NCBI RefSeq assembly: GCF_014842025.1
Contig: NZ_JACYUY010000029.1
Location: 1-64,000 of the forward strand
Source of the DNA: Massilia sp. CFBP 13721
GTDB lineage: Bacteria; Pseudomonadota; Gammaproteobacteria; Burkholderiales; Burkholderiaceae_D
DNA length: 64,000 nucleotides
Reading direction: 5' to 3'
Shown one piece after another: positions 7,503-17,410 of the stretch. A program made the position numbers and the translations under genes. The notes under the pieces were generated by a model. That model saw only the letters and a program-made list of their open reading frames with translations. It was not told the DNA's origin and did not search any database. How positions within the stretch are numbered: position 1 is the first letter of the stretch; every line of letters begins with the position of its first letter.

Positions 7503-9725
7503 TTAGGGACGGCCGACATTCGGGTTCAGCCGCGTATAGCCGGGAATACTCTTGTAAAACGCATCCAGCGGGTTGCCCAGCCCGAGGCGCGACAGGCCGT
7601 TGAGCTCGAGCTGGAAGAACGACGACGTCGAGGTCGCCTGCGCCGCCGTCACGAAACGCTGCGCGCCCATGCGGAAGATCCAGCAATCGGCCTTGTACTC
7701 GAAACCGACCAGGCCCTCGAGCACCTTGTGGTCGCGCAGCGAATAGCTGACGCGGCCGACGCCATACCAGCGTTTCCACAGCGGCCACTGGGCCGACACG
7801 TCGGCGTTGCGGAAGCTGTCGCGCACATAGCGGTACTCGGCATTGAGCACTTTCAGCGGCCCCGGCGTCCAGCGTACGCCATGGTTCTGGGCGTACACGC
7901 TCTTGTTGGTCGCATCGTATTGTACGCTGCTGTCGAAGTTCCAGTGATTGATGATGCGGCCCGATGCCGCCAGCAACAGGTCGGAACGGCCCGATTCCCT
8001 GCCGGTCAGGGTGCGGCCGACGCGCGGCTCGTCGAAGTAAAAACGCTGGGCGATCGCCATGCGCAGGCGCTCGGCGCCGTCGGGCTCGATGTAGCGCGAC
8101 ACCAGCGCCGCGGTCAGCTGGTTGGCGTCGGACACCCGGTCGCCGCCGACGTAGCGGTTTTCGGTAAACAACTGGGCGTAGCTGAAGCCGGTTTCGGCGG
8201 TATCGAAGAGCGGGAAGTCGTCCTGGTCCTTGTACGGCGTGCGCACGTAGAACAGGCGCGGCTCCAGGGTCTGGGTGGCAGCGGCGCCGAACAGCTTGGT
8301 ATCGCGCTCGAACACCATGCCGCTGTCGACCGAGAAGATCGGCAGCGTGCGCGTCAGGCTGGAGGGGCGGCCGGCATCGCCGTCCATGTTGTACTTGGTC
8401 GCGTGCAGCATCAGCTTGGGCGTGACGTAGTAACCCGGACGCACCCATGGGTAGCTGAGCTGGGACACGGTCAGCAGGCGGTTGCCGCTGTCGAGCGTCG
8501 GGTGCGAGAAGCGCGTCGCTTCGGCATCGATCGCCCAGTCAAAACCTTTCACATCGTAGCGGCCGGTGTGGAAGTTAATCTGGGGCATCCGGTCGTAGGG
8601 ACGCGGAATCGCCAGCGCCGGGTTGGCCACCGCCGCCGGTTCCTGCAGCACCTGGATGTTCTGGGCACGCGCGGTCAGGCTCCAGTTCGGCGCCGTATAG
8701 CTGCTGTACACCTCGCGGATCAGCTGGCGCTCGGCGCTGGTGGCGACGGTGGGCGCGAAATCGCTCGGATACTCGTCGTCCGATGCGCTGTGCAGGTTCC
8801 AGCCGTAGCCCCAGCCCGGCGCCAGCGTCTGGTTGTGGGTCGAGTCGATGCGCCAGCGGTCGGTGTGGGTGATGCGGTCGTCGCGCAGCCCTTCGATGTG
8901 GGTCTCGCCGGCGTAGGGACCACGCGCCGTTTCGCCCAGGTAGCGGCCGGTCGCGCCCAGCTGCAGGCCGCGGTCGAACATCATGCGCGGGTAGACCGTC
9001 AGGTCGCGGTTCGGCGCGATGTTGAAGTAGTACGGCACCATCACCTCGGACTTGCCCTTCGAGCCGAAGCCGATGGTGGCCGGCAGCCAGCCCGAGCGGC
9101 GCGCGCCCGAGAGCGAAAACGACAGCGCCGGCGTGCCGAGGATCGGGAAGTCCTTGAAATAGATGATGGTCTTGCCGGCGGTGCCGACGTCGCGCCCCGA
9201 ATCGAGGCGCAGCGTGCTCGCCTTCAGGTACCAGTCCGGGTCCGGGCCTTCGCAGGTGCTGTAGGTGCCGTCCTGGACCAGCGCTTCGTTCTCGCCGAGG
9301 AAATCGATGCGGTCGGCCTGGCCTTGCGCATTGTTCATCTGCAGCTTGTAGCGCGGATTGGTGACGTAGCCGCGTCCGGTGGACATGTTCAGCTGCAGCG
9401 TGTCGCCCTGGTAGCGGTCGCCGAAACGCCACATGTCGACGTTGCCGCTGGCCGTGACTTCGTCTTCCACCAGCAGGTAGCACGCCCGGTCGGCCGTCAT
9501 TTTCGACTGGCCGCGGGTGATTTCGACGTTGCGTTCGAGATTGATTTCACGGTCCGGGCGGCCGCCGATTTCCTCGGCGCGTACGGTTACGGGAAGCTCT
9601 TGTTCGTCGGCATGGGGCGTGGCCGGCGCAACTTGCGCATGCAAGGGCCCCGAGGCCACGGTGACGAGGGCGGACAAGGCAACTGCCCGCCGCCGCGGGA
9701 ATGGTAGGGCCGTAAACCAGCTCAT
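7503..9725 (-). CDS. lptD: LPS-assembly outer-membrane protein LptD
   Basis: LptD with LptE inserts lipopolysaccharide into the outer leaflet of the outer membrane. The 740-residue product has a signal peptide (cleavage near LHAQ), an OstA-type beta-jellyroll at about 45-180 and a large C-terminal barrel. Start 9725 (MSWFTALPF) was chosen because the longer frame precedes the signal peptide with an unlikely 51 residues. Three cysteines are present: RACYLL, YSTCEG and KADCWI. E. coli LptD has four, with a vicinal pair near the C-terminus; only one of that pair is kept here, still enough for one long-range disulfide. It is divergent from amgK. Confidence 0.96.
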   Translation of the reverse strand: MSWFTALPFPRRRAVALSALVTVASGPLHAQVAPATPHADEQELPVTVRAEEIGGRPDREINLERNVEITRGQSKMTADRACYLLVEDEVTASGNVDMWRFGDRYQGDTLQLNMSTGRGYVTNPRYKLQMNNAQGQADRIDFLGENEALVQDGTYSTCEGPDPDWYLKASTLRLDSGRDVGTAGKTIIYFKDFPILGTPALSFSLSGARRSGWLPATIGFGSKGKSEVMVPYYFNIAPNRDLTVYPRMMFDRGLQLGATGRYLGETARGPYAGETHIEGLRDDRITHTDRWRIDSTHNQTLAPGWGYGWNLHSASDDEYPSDFAPTVATSAERQLIREVYSSYTAPNWSLTARAQNIQVLQEPAAVANPALAIPRPYDRMPQINFHTGRYDVKGFDWAIDAEATRFSHPTLDSGNRLLTVSQLSYPWVRPGYYVTPKLMLHATKYNMDGDAGRPSSLTRTLPIFSVDSGMVFERDTKLFGAAATQTLEPRLFYVRTPYKDQDDFPLFDTAETGFSYAQLFTENRYVGGDRVSDANQLTAALVSRYIEPDGAERLRMAIAQRFYFDEPRVGRTLTGRESGRSDLLLAASGRIINHWNFDSSVQYDATNKSVYAQNHGVRWTPGPLKVLNAEYRYVRDSFRNADVSAQWPLWKRWYGVGRVSYSLRDHKVLEGLVGFEYKADCWIFRMGAQRFVTAAQATSTSSFFQLELNGLSRLGLGNPLDAFYKSIPGYTRLNPNVGRP

Positions 9726-9820
9726 GGAATCTGTGGCTGCACCATAAAGGGCGATTTTTTGGATTGAATCCCTTATTATATGGGAATTGTCTTCCTCAAC
9801 TGGTTTCCGCTGGACGTTCC

Positions 9821-10879
9821 ATGGCTTCTTTGTATCAAAACTCCCCCACTTCCGCCGAGCAGGACGCGCGCCTCGCACTTCTCACCGAATGGCTGAGCTC
9901 GCTTGACCTGGTGGAAGTCGGTTCGCGTCGTCCGGCCTCGTCCGATGCCAGCTTCCGCCGCTATTTCCGCCTCGATGTGGCGCCGGCACTACGCGACAAA
10001 CTCGGCGACACCCTGATCGCCATGGATGCGCCGCCCGAGCGCGAGAACGTACCCGCGTTTATCCACGTGGCCGGCCTGCTGCACGAAGCCGGCGTCACCG
10101 TGCCGGCCATCGTTGCGCGCGACGTCGAACGCGGCTTCCTGCTGCTGTCCGACCTCGGCACCACGACCTATCTCGCCCGCCTCGATGCCGACAACGCCGC
10201 CTTCATGTATTCGGACGCGGTCGACGCCCTGATCAAGTTTCAATTGACCAGCCAGCCGGGCGTGCTGCCCGAATTCGACCGCGCCTTCGTGCTGCGCGAG
10301 ATGAACCTGTTCCCGGAGTGGTACATCACCCGCCACCTCGGCGTGACGCTCACCGACGCGCAGCAGGCGCAGCTCGACAAGGTGTTCGAGACGATTACCG
10401 CCAACGTGCTGGCGCAGCAGCAGGTATTCATGCACCGCGATTTCCACTCGCGTAACCTGATGTTCCTCGACCAGGGCAATCCGGGCGTGCTCGACTTCCA
10501 GGACGCCGTCTACGGTCCCATCACCTACGACCTCGGCTCGCTGCTGCGCGACGCCTACATCCAGTGGGACGAAGAGATCGTGCTCGATTGGGTCGTACGC
10601 TACTGGCAAAGCGCCAAGCAGGTCGGCCTGCCGGTCAACCCGGACATCGACGCGTTCTACCGCGACTTCGAATTCATGGCCCTGCAACGCCACCTGAAAA
10701 TCCTCGGCATCTTCTGCCGCCTGAACTACCGCGACGGCAAAGCCATCTACATGGGCGACCTGCCGACCGTGATGGATTACGTGCGCAAGACCGCGCACCG
10801 CTACATCGAACTCAAGCCGCTGGTGCGCCTGCTCGACGCCTTCGAAGACAAGGCGCCGCAGGTCGGCTACACCTTCTGA
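9821..10879 (+). CDS. amgK: Anomeric MurNAc/GlcNAc kinase (aminoglycoside-phosphotransferase fold)
   Basis: AmgK phosphorylates the anomeric carbon of N-acetylmuramate in the peptidoglycan-recycling route that bypasses MurA and confers intrinsic fosfomycin tolerance in Pseudomonas. The 352-residue protein has the APH-fold catalytic loop FMHRDFHSRNLMF and the metal-binding VLDFQDAVYGPITYDLGSLL. The annotation rests on fold plus gene neighbourhood: murU follows by 20 bases and lptD lies divergent, as in Pseudomonas. ATG 9821 (MASLYQNS) was preferred; an upstream in-frame ATG at 9764 would add 19 residues. Confidence 0.88.
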   Translation: MASLYQNSPTSAEQDARLALLTEWLSSLDLVEVGSRRPASSDASFRRYFRLDVAPALRDKLGDTLIAMDAPPERENVPAFIHVAGLLHEAGVTVPAIVARDVERGFLLLSDLGTTTYLARLDADNAAFMYSDAVDALIKFQLTSQPGVLPEFDRAFVLREMNLFPEWYITRHLGVTLTDAQQAQLDKVFETITANVLAQQQVFMHRDFHSRNLMFLDQGNPGVLDFQDAVYGPITYDLGSLLRDAYIQWDEEIVLDWVVRYWQSAKQVGLPVNPDIDAFYRDFEFMALQRHLKILGIFCRLNYRDGKAIYMGDLPTVMDYVRKTAHRYIELKPLVRLLDAFEDKAPQVGYTF

Positions 10880-10899
10880 GTGACTTTTTCGGAAAACCC

Positions 10900-11619
10900 A
10901 TGAAAGCCATGATCCTGGCCGCCGGCCGCGGCGAACGCATGCGTCCACTGACCGACGCCTGCCCGAAACCCTTATTGAAAGTGCGCGGCCGTCCGCTCAT
11001 CGCCTGGCACATCCTGAACCTGGTCCGCGCCGGCATCACCGAGATCGTCATCAACCACTCGCACCTGGGCCACATGCTCGAAGACGCGCTGGGCGACGGC
11101 AGTCAATTTGGCGCGCGCATCCAGTACTCGCACGAGCCGGCGCCGCTGGAAACCGCCGGCGGCATCGCCAACGCCCTGCACCTGCTGGGCGACGAACCCT
11201 TCGTGGCGCTGTCGGGCGACATCTATGCGCCCTATTTCGATTTTTCCCAGGTGTTCGATGCGCTGCCGGACAACGACGCCATCGGCCAGCCGCTCCCCGT
11301 AGATAAACGCGACATCGCCTGGCTGTACCTGACGCCGAACCCGTGGCATAACCCGGAAGGCGACTTCGGCATCGACATGTACACCCTGTCGAACGAGGGC
11401 AGCCCGAAATGGAACTTCGGGAATATCGGCGTCTACCGCCCTGAAATGTTCGACGGCATTCAACCCGGCGAGTTCGTGAAATTCGGCCCGCTGATGCGCA
11501 AGTTCATCGCCCAGGGCCGCGTCGGCGGCGAAATCTACGAAGGCCCCTGGGTCAACGTCGGCACCGTCGCCCAGCTCGAAGAACTCAACGCGCCGCTGGC
11601 CAAAAGGGTCGGCGCGTGA
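10900..11619 (+). CDS. murU: N-acetylmuramate alpha-1-phosphate uridylyltransferase
   Basis: MurU makes UDP-MurNAc from MurNAc-1-phosphate, the step after AmgK in cell-wall recycling. The 239-residue protein begins MKAMILAAGRGERMRPLTDA, the nucleotidyltransferase signature, with the lysine of CPKPLLKV next and the metal-ligand Asp in ALSGDIYAP. A rightward frame runs in from amgK, but the signature fixes the start at ATG 10900. Its stop codon overlaps the GTG start of pepP (GTGA), so translation is probably coupled. Confidence 0.93.
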   Translation: MKAMILAAGRGERMRPLTDACPKPLLKVRGRPLIAWHILNLVRAGITEIVINHSHLGHMLEDALGDGSQFGARIQYSHEPAPLETAGGIANALHLLGDEPFVALSGDIYAPYFDFSQVFDALPDNDAIGQPLPVDKRDIAWLYLTPNPWHNPEGDFGIDMYTLSNEGSPKWNFGNIGVYRPEMFDGIQPGEFVKFGPLMRKFIAQGRVGGEIYEGPWVNVGTVAQLEELNAPLAKRVGA

Positions 11620-12947
11620 ATCCGTTCGCCGCGCGCCGCGCACGCCTGGCGGCCGGCATGGAACCGGGCGCCGTGGCGGTGCTGGCCACGGCGCTGGAGG
11701 TAGCGCGTAACAGCGACAGCGATTACCCCTACCGCCACGACAGCTATTTTTACTATCTGACCGGTTTCATGGAGCCGGAAAGCGTGCTGGTGCTGGTGGC
11801 CGCGCAGGGCGATGTGCCCGCCCGTTCCATCCTGTTCTGCCGCGAGAAAAACGTCGAGCGCGAGATCTGGGACGGGTTTCGCTATGGCCCGGCGGCGGCC
11901 CAGGAAGCTTTCGGCTTCGACGCCGCGTATCCGATCGGCGAACTCGATGCGCACATGGCGCGCCTGCTGGCCGACGTCCCCGTCCTGTATTACGCGCTGG
12001 CCCACGGCGCGGCGTTTGATGCCCAGGTCGCGGGCTGGCTGAAGGCGGTGCGCGCCCAGTCGCGCAGCGGCATCGCTGCGCCGGCACGGACGGCGCACCT
12101 GCTCGGGTTGTTGGACGAGATGCGCTTGTTAAAGGACGAGAGCGAGCAAGCGGTGATGCTGCGCGCGGCGACGATTGCCGGCGCCGCCCACGTGCGCGCC
12201 ATGCGCGCGGCGCGGCCCGGCATGTTCGAGTACGAACTCGAGGCCGAACTGCTCTATGAATTTCGCCGCAACGGCGCCCAGTTCCCGGCCTACACGCCGA
12301 TCGTCGCCAGCGGCGCGAACGCCTGCATCCTGCACTACAGCGCCAACAATGCCCGAACGGTCGACGGCGACCTGGTCCTGATCGACGCCGGCTGCGAATT
12401 CGACAGCTACGCGTCCGACATCACGCGCACCTTCCCCGTCAACGGCCGCTTCAGCGAGGCGCAACGGGTGCTATATGAACTGGTGCTGCGCGCGCAGGAT
12501 GCGGCGCTGCGCGTCATCGTCCCTGGCCGCCCCTACAGCGACGTGCACGAGGCGGCGCTGGCGGTGCTGGCAGAAGGCATGCTCGACGTCGGCCTGCTTG
12601 ATCGCAGCACCTGGGGCAGTGTCGACAACGTGCTGGCCGAACGCGCTTATACTCCCTTCTACATGCACGGCACCGGCCACTGGCTGGGACTCGACGTGCA
12701 CGATAGCGGCAGCTACCGCGACCTCGCGAGCGCAGGCAAGCCTTCGCGCCCGCTGGTACCGGGCATGGCGCTGACCGTCGAACCGGGCATTTATGTCCGG
12801 CCCGGTCCCGGTGTGCCGGAACGCTTCTGGAACATCGGCATCCGGATCGAGGACGACGTGATCGTCGACGCAAGCGGTGCGCGCGTGCTGTCCGGCAGCG
12901 CGCCGAAGACGGTGCTGGAAATCGAAACCCTGATGGCGGAGCGATGA
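11616..12947 (+). CDS. pepP: Xaa-Pro aminopeptidase (M24B)
   Basis: PepP removes N-terminal residues that precede proline. The 443-residue protein has the AMP N-terminal domain (YRHDSYFYYLTGF, about residues 35-50) and the pita-bread catalytic domain. Metal ligands are in LIDAGCEFDSYASDITRTF, GTGHWLGLDVHD, VEPGIYV and RIEDDVIV. The start is GTG 11616, overlapping the murU stop by the GTGA arrangement. The 3' end overlaps the next start by ATGA. The pepP-ubiH order is a known arrangement in proteobacteria. Confidence 0.95.
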   Translation: MNPFAARRARLAAGMEPGAVAVLATALEVARNSDSDYPYRHDSYFYYLTGFMEPESVLVLVAAQGDVPARSILFCREKNVEREIWDGFRYGPAAAQEAFGFDAAYPIGELDAHMARLLADVPVLYYALAHGAAFDAQVAGWLKAVRAQSRSGIAAPARTAHLLGLLDEMRLLKDESEQAVMLRAATIAGAAHVRAMRAARPGMFEYELEAELLYEFRRNGAQFPAYTPIVASGANACILHYSANNARTVDGDLVLIDAGCEFDSYASDITRTFPVNGRFSEAQRVLYELVLRAQDAALRVIVPGRPYSDVHEAALAVLAEGMLDVGLLDRSTWGSVDNVLAERAYTPFYMHGTGHWLGLDVHDSGSYRDLASAGKPSRPLVPGMALTVEPGIYVRPGPGVPERFWNIGIRIEDDVIVDASGARVLSGSAPKTVLEIETLMAER

Positions 12948-14134
12948 TGGAAGAGCACAACAACAATGTCGACGTCGATGTGGCGATCTGCGGCGCCGGG
13001 CCGGTGGGCCTGGCCCTGGCCGCCCTGCTCGCGCGGCGTGGCATAGCCGGGCAGCGCATCGCCTTGATCGATGCGCGCGCACTGGGCCAGTCGATTGCCG
13101 ATCCGCGTTCGATCGCGCTGGCCTGGGGCAGCCGCCAGTTGCTGGAAGAAGTCGGCGCCTGGCCGTTTCCAGCGACGCCAATCCACACCATCCACGTCTC
13201 GCGCCGCGGCCAGCTCGGGCGCAGCCTGCTCGACCGCAGCGAACACAATCTCGACGCCCTTGGCTACGTGACGCGCTACGGCGACGTCGTCGATGCGCTG
13301 GCGCGCGCGGTCGAGCGTGCCGGGGTGCAGGTGATCCGCCCGGCGCGCGTGGCCGCGCTCGACGAAACGGCCGGCCACGTGGCGCTGGCGCTCGACGACG
13401 GCCGTACGCTCACGGCGCAGGTGGCGGTCGGCGCCGAAGGCGGCGTGTTCGGGCAGCAGGAAGACAAGAATAAAACGCGTGACTACGGCCAGAGCGCAGT
13501 CATTGCACGTGTTTCCTCCGCCAGTCCGATCGCGCACCGCGCCTTCGAGCGGTTCACCGACGAAGGCCCGCTGGCCCTGCTGCCGCAGGAAGGCGCCGAC
13601 GGGTATCAGTATGCGCTGGTCTGGTGCGTGCAGCCCGAGCGCGCGGAAGCGCTGCAGGCGATGGACGAAGAACGTTTTCTGCACGAACTGGGCGATGCCT
13701 TCGGCGGGCGCCTGGGCCGGTTTACCAGGGTGTCCGCGCGTTTCGCGTATCCGCTCGGCCTGAACGCCGAAGCGCACGCCACCACGCGCACGGTCGCCAT
13801 CGGCAATGCGGCGCAGACCCTGCACCCGGTGGCCGGCCAAGGCTTGAACCTCGGCCTGCGCGACGCCGCCGTGCTGGCGCGTTTGCTGGCGCGCTGCCCG
13901 GGCCCCGAAGGGATCGGGCGCTTCCTCGACGAGCGCGCGCAAGACCGCCAGCTGACGATCGCGCTGACCGACGCCATGGCGCGCGCGTTCGTCGGTAGCG
14001 GACCGCTGCAATCGGTGCTCGGGCTCGGCCTGGCGGCGCTGGACGCGGTAAAACCGGCGCGCACGCTGCTGGGGGAGCTCATGATGTACGGGCGCCGCGG
14101 CGGATCGGCGTTGCTGCCGCATCGACACGGTTAA
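12944..14134 (+). CDS. ubiH: UbiH/UbiF/VisC-family FAD-dependent monooxygenase (ubiquinone biosynthesis)
   Basis: A flavin hydroxylase of the family that hydroxylates the ubiquinone ring. The 396-residue protein has the Rossmann motif AICGAGPVGLALAALLARRG, then the second FAD motif around AIGNAAQTLHPVAGQGLNLG. Assignment to UbiH rather than UbiF/UbiI rests on the pepP neighbour, as in E. coli, and is less certain than the family. ATG 12944 overlaps the pepP stop; an ATG one codon on is equally possible. Last gene of the amgK-murU-pepP-ubiH run. Confidence 0.88.
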   Translation: MMEEHNNNVDVDVAICGAGPVGLALAALLARRGIAGQRIALIDARALGQSIADPRSIALAWGSRQLLEEVGAWPFPATPIHTIHVSRRGQLGRSLLDRSEHNLDALGYVTRYGDVVDALARAVERAGVQVIRPARVAALDETAGHVALALDDGRTLTAQVAVGAEGGVFGQQEDKNKTRDYGQSAVIARVSSASPIAHRAFERFTDEGPLALLPQEGADGYQYALVWCVQPERAEALQAMDEERFLHELGDAFGGRLGRFTRVSARFAYPLGLNAEAHATTRTVAIGNAAQTLHPVAGQGLNLGLRDAAVLARLLARCPGPEGIGRFLDERAQDRQLTIALTDAMARAFVGSGPLQSVLGLGLAALDAVKPARTLLGELMMYGRRGGSALLPHRHG

Positions 14135-14153
14135 TCCGCAACGCTTGTGCACC

Positions 14154-14331
14154 GTAGGTGGGCATGCCCACGCGGGACGGCGCACCATGTTTGCATCGTT
14201 TTAAACCAACGCGGTCGAATTCCGGTAAAGCGTTCGAATGATCCGCGATAACGTGTCGGTTTAATCACCGGCCGTTACCGCGTTTGTGGGCCAACCTGAT
14301 GCGAACGTCCGCGTGGGCATGCCTACCCTAC
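14154..14331. repeat. REP pair (BIME), shortened copies
   Basis: Plus-strand copy at 14154-14175 (GTAGGTGGGCATGCCCACGC) and minus-strand copy at 14309-14331. Both have a shorter stem than the other family members: GGGCATGCCC without a loop in copy 1, one mismatch in copy 2. They lie in the 342-base gap 14135-14476 between the convergent ubiH and pntB genes. Confidence 0.8.
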
Positions 14332-14332
14332 G

Positions 14333-14431
14333 AGGATGTGAAAAAATCGCCATGGCTGCGTTGCCTCGTCTCGCCGTACCCTCGTACTGTCTTCGACTCG
14401 GCACCTTGCCCTGACGTTTTTTTCACACCCT
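14333..14431. repeat. About 99-base element with imperfect terminal inverted repeats
   Basis: The left end AGGATGTGAAAAAATCG (14333-14349) mirrors the right end CGTTTTTTTCACACCCT (14415-14431) with one mismatch and one indel. The body codes for nothing recognisable. It abuts the REP copy ending at 14331 and lies before the pntB 3' end. It resembles a small non-autonomous repeat unit; other copies could not be looked for outside this window. Confidence 0.45.
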
Positions 14432-14476
14432 CTACGTTACACTTCGGCCCGTGGTGTACACGACAACAACCGTCCC

Positions 14477-15949
14477 TTACTCCACCGCCTTCACCATCGA
14501 CTCGATCACCTTCTTGGCGTCGCCAAACACCATCATCGTGTTCGGCATGTAGAACAAATCGTTGTCCAACCCCGCATAGCCCGAAGCCATTGAGCGCTTG
14601 TTGACGATGATGCTTTTCGCCTTGTACGCTTCCAGGATCGGCATGCCGGCGATCGGCGATTTTGGGTCTTTCGCGGCCGGGTTGACGACGTCGTTCGCAC
14701 CCAGCACCAGCACCACGTCGGTCTGGCCAAATTCGCCGTTAATGTCTTCCATCTCCGCCACCTGGTCGTAGGGCACTTCGGCTTCAGCCAGCAGCACGTT
14801 CATGTGGCCAGGCATGCGCCCCGCCACCGGGTGGATCGCGTAGCGCACGGTCACGCCGTGTTCGGTCAGCTTGTCGACCAGCTCTTTGACCGAATGCTGG
14901 GCGCGCGCCACCGCCAGGCCGTAGCCGGGGACGATGATGACCGATTCGGCGTTTTGCAAAATAAAAGCGGCGTCTTCGGCCGAACCGGATTTCACCGGGC
15001 GCTGTTCCTGCGCGGCGCCACTGGCCGCCGTCGCCTCGCCGCCGAAACCGCCCAGGATCACGTTGAAGAACGAGCGGTTCATCGCCTTGCACATGATGTA
15101 CGAGAGGATGGCGCCGCTCGAGCCCACCAGCGAGCCGGCGATGATCAGCATCGAATTGTTCAGCGAGAAGCCGATGCCGGCCGCCGCCCAGCCCGAATAC
15201 GAGTTCAGCATCGACACCACCACCGGCATGTCGGCGCCGCCGATCGGGATGATGATCAATACGCCCAGCACAAACGAGAGCGCAGCCATGATCGCGAACG
15301 GCGTCCAGGCCGGTTCCACCGCATCGGAAAAGCAGAACACCAGCCCGAGTGCGATGATGGCGATGGCGATGACGAGGTTCAGGATGTGCTGGCCTTTGAA
15401 TCGCACCGGCGCGCCCTGGAACAGGCGGAATTTGTATTTGCCCGACAGCTTGCCGAAGGCGATCACGGAACCGGAAAAGGTCACGGCGCCGACAAAGGTG
15501 CCGATGAACAGTTCCAGCCGGTTGCCGAACGGCAGCGCACCGCCGCGCTCGGCGATATTGAAGGCCCAGGGTTCGGACACGGCCGCCACCGCGATGCACA
15601 CGGCCGCCAGGCCGATCAGCGAGTGCATCGCCGCTACCAGTTCCGGCATCTTGGTCATCTCGACCTTTTTCGCCGCATACGCCCCGATCGCGCCGCCCAC
15701 CACCACGCCCAGCAGCACCAGGCTAAAACCCATGCCGCCGCTGCGCGCGCTGTCCGCGGCGGCAAACTCCGCCTGCAGTTTCAGGATCAGGGCCACCGTG
15801 GTGACGGCGGCGATCGCCATGCCGGCCATTCCGAAAGTATTGCCCATGCGCGCCGACGATGGCGACGACAGCCCCTTCAAGGCCTGGATGAAGCAGACCG
15901 AGGCGACCAGGTAGAGCAGCGTGACCATGTTCATGCTGATGGCGTTCAT
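14477..15949 (-). CDS. pntB: NAD(P)+ transhydrogenase subunit beta
   Basis: PntB carries the NADP(H)-binding domain and part of the proton channel of the membrane transhydrogenase, which makes NADPH from NADH using the proton gradient. The 490-residue protein has about nine hydrophobic segments in the first 270 residues and a C-terminal dIII domain with [13 protein letters not shown] and [15 protein letters not shown] 15949 overlaps the stop of pntAb by 4 bases. Third gene of the pntAa-pntAb-pntB operon. Confidence 0.97.
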   Translation of the reverse strand: MNAISMNMVTLLYLVASVCFIQALKGLSSPSSARMGNTFGMAGMAIAAVTTVALILKLQAEFAAADSARSGGMGFSLVLLGVVVGGAIGAYAAKKVEMTKMPELVAAMHSLIGLAAVCIAVAAVSEPWAFNIAERGGALPFGNRLELFIGTFVGAVTFSGSVIAFGKLSGKYKFRLFQGAPVRFKGQHILNLVIAIAIIALGLVFCFSDAVEPAWTPFAIMAALSFVLGVLIIIPIGGADMPVVVSMLNSYSGWAAAGIGFSLNNSMLIIAGSLVGSSGAILSYIMCKAMNRSFFNVILGGFGGEATAASGAAQEQRPVKSGSAEDAAFILQNAESVIIVPGYGLAVARAQHSVKELVDKLTEHGVTVRYAIHPVAGRMPGHMNVLLAEAEVPYDQVAEMEDINGEFGQTDVVLVLGANDVVNPAAKDPKSPIAGMPILEAYKAKSIIVNKRSMASGYAGLDNDLFYMPNTMMVFGDAKKVIESMVKAVE

Positions 15950-16287
15950 GCGGCCTCCTTCTGGGCCGGCTTGGCGGAAGCGGCGTCAAGCGGCCGCTTC
16001 GGCTCCTTCTTCTTGAACATCTCCAGCATGCGCTGGGTAACCAGGAAGCCGCCGAACACATTCACCGCGGCCAGGGCGACGGCGACCGTTCCCATCGTCT
16101 GGCCCAGCACCCCTTCGGTGAGGCCGGCCGCCAGCATGGCGCCGACGATGATGATGGCGGAAATCGCGTTGGTCACCGCCATCAGCGGCGTGTGCAGCGC
16201 CGGGGTCACGGTCCAGACGACGTGGTAGCCGACGTAGATCGCCAGCACGAAGATGATCAGGTTGATGATGGTGTGGCTGATTTCCAT
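15946..16287 (-). CDS. pntAb: NAD(P)+ transhydrogenase subunit alpha part 2 (membrane domain)
   Basis: A 113-residue membrane subunit equal to the C-terminal third of E. coli PntA. Three hydrophobic helices are visible (about residues 6-24, 38-58, 62-82), followed by a charged tail rich in Lys and Pro. It completes the proton channel with PntB. The split alpha subunit gives the three-gene form of the enzyme found in many alpha- and betaproteobacteria. It starts 10 bases after pntAa. Confidence 0.95.
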   Translation of the reverse strand: MEISHTIINLIIFVLAIYVGYHVVWTVTPALHTPLMAVTNAISAIIIVGAMLAAGLTEGVLGQTMGTVAVALAAVNVFGGFLVTQRMLEMFKKKEPKRPLDAASAKPAQKEAA

Positions 16288-16297
16288 GTCGTCTCCT

Positions 16298-17410
16298 TTA
16301 GGCGCGCAGCGTCTCGCCCTGGTGGCAGAGCAGCGTCGCGCGCACGATCTCGTCCTCCAGGTCGATGGTGAACTTGTCTTCCTTATCGAACACCAGCTTT
16401 AAAAAGTCGAGCACGTTGCGCGCATACAGCGCCGAGGCGTCGGCCGCGACCAGCGCCGCCAGGTTCGGCTCGCCGATGATGTGGACGCCATGTTTAATAA
16501 CCGTTTTGCCCGGTTCCGTCAGCGGGCAGTTGCCGCCCTGCTCGATCGCCATGTCGACGATGACGGAACCGGGCTTCATCGCCATCACGGTTTCTTCGCG
16601 GATCAGGGTCGGCGCCGCGCGCCCCGGAATCAGGGCGGTGGTGATGATGATGTCGGCCAGTTTGGCCCGCTCGTGCACCAATTCTCCTTGCCGGCGGATC
16701 CAGTCGGCCGGCATCGGCCGCGCATAGCCGCCCACGCCTTGGGCAATCTCGCGCTCTTCGTCGGTCATGAATGGCACGTCGATGAACTTGGCGCCGAGCG
16801 ACTCGACCTGCTCTTTCACCGGCGGGCGCACGTCGGATGCTTCGATCACCGCGCCCAGGCGTTTCGCCGTGGCGATCGCCTGCAAGCCGGCCACGCCGAC
16901 ACCCATGATCAGCACGCGCGCCGCTTTCACGGTGCCGGCGGCGGTCATCAGCATCGGCATGAAGCGTTGATAGGTATTTGCAGCGAGCATGACGGCCTTG
17001 TAGCCGGCGATGTTCGCCTGCGAGGACAGTACGTCCATCGACTGCGCGCGGCTGATGCGCGGCGCCGCTTCCAGCGCAAAGGCGCTGATGCGGCTGGCCG
17101 CCATGGCGGCGGTGTTGTCCTTGTCGAACGGATTGAGCATGCCGATCAGCACGGTGCCGGGACGCATGCGCGCGCGTTCGGACTCAATGGGGGCACGTAC
17201 CTTGAGGACCATCTCGCAACCGAACGCATCGTCCGCGCTGCCGACCGTGGCGCCGGCGGCAACATACGCCTCGTCGGTAACGGCGGCGTGAACACCGGCG
17301 CCGGACTGCACCACGACCTGGTGTTTACTCGCCAGTTTCTTCACTGTTTCCGGAGTTGCCGCTACGCGGGTCTCGCCCGGCCGTGTTTCGGCCGGAATGC
17401 CGATTCTCAT
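16298..17410 (-). CDS. pntAa: NAD(P)+ transhydrogenase subunit alpha part 1 (NAD-binding domain)
   Basis: The cytosolic NAD(H)-binding domain of transhydrogenase, 370 residues. It begins [20 protein letters not shown], typical of the AlaDH/PNT N-terminal domain. The Rossmann motif is [20 protein letters not shown]. It ends where the membrane domain would begin in E. coli PntA. First gene of the operon; the 246-base region upstream is shared with the divergent nudJ and contains a short CACCTGC/GCAGGTG inverted repeat near 17490. Confidence 0.96.
   Translation of the reverse strand: MRIGIPAETRPGETRVAATPETVKKLASKHQVVVQSGAGVHAAVTDEAYVAAGATVGSADDAFGCEMVLKVRAPIESERARMRPGTVLIGMLNPFDKDNTAAMAASRISAFALEAAPRISRAQSMDVLSSQANIAGYKAVMLAANTYQRFMPMLMTAAGTVKAARVLIMGVGVAGLQAIATAKRLGAVIEASDVRPPVKEQVESLGAKFIDVPFMTDEEREIAQGVGGYARPMPADWIRRQGELVHERAKLADIIITTALIPGRAAPTLIREETVMAMKPGSVIVDMAIEQGGNCPLTEPGKTVIKHGVHIIGEPNLAALVAADASALYARNVLDFLKLVFDKEDKFTIDLEDEIVRATLLCHQGETLRA

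Noticed and set aside
5385-9707. Plus-strand open frame of 1440 codons opposite pdxA, surA and lptD
   Set aside because: It is an antisense shadow of three firmly identified minus-strand genes in high-GC DNA; its translation is low-complexity Arg/Ala/His-rich without domain motifs.
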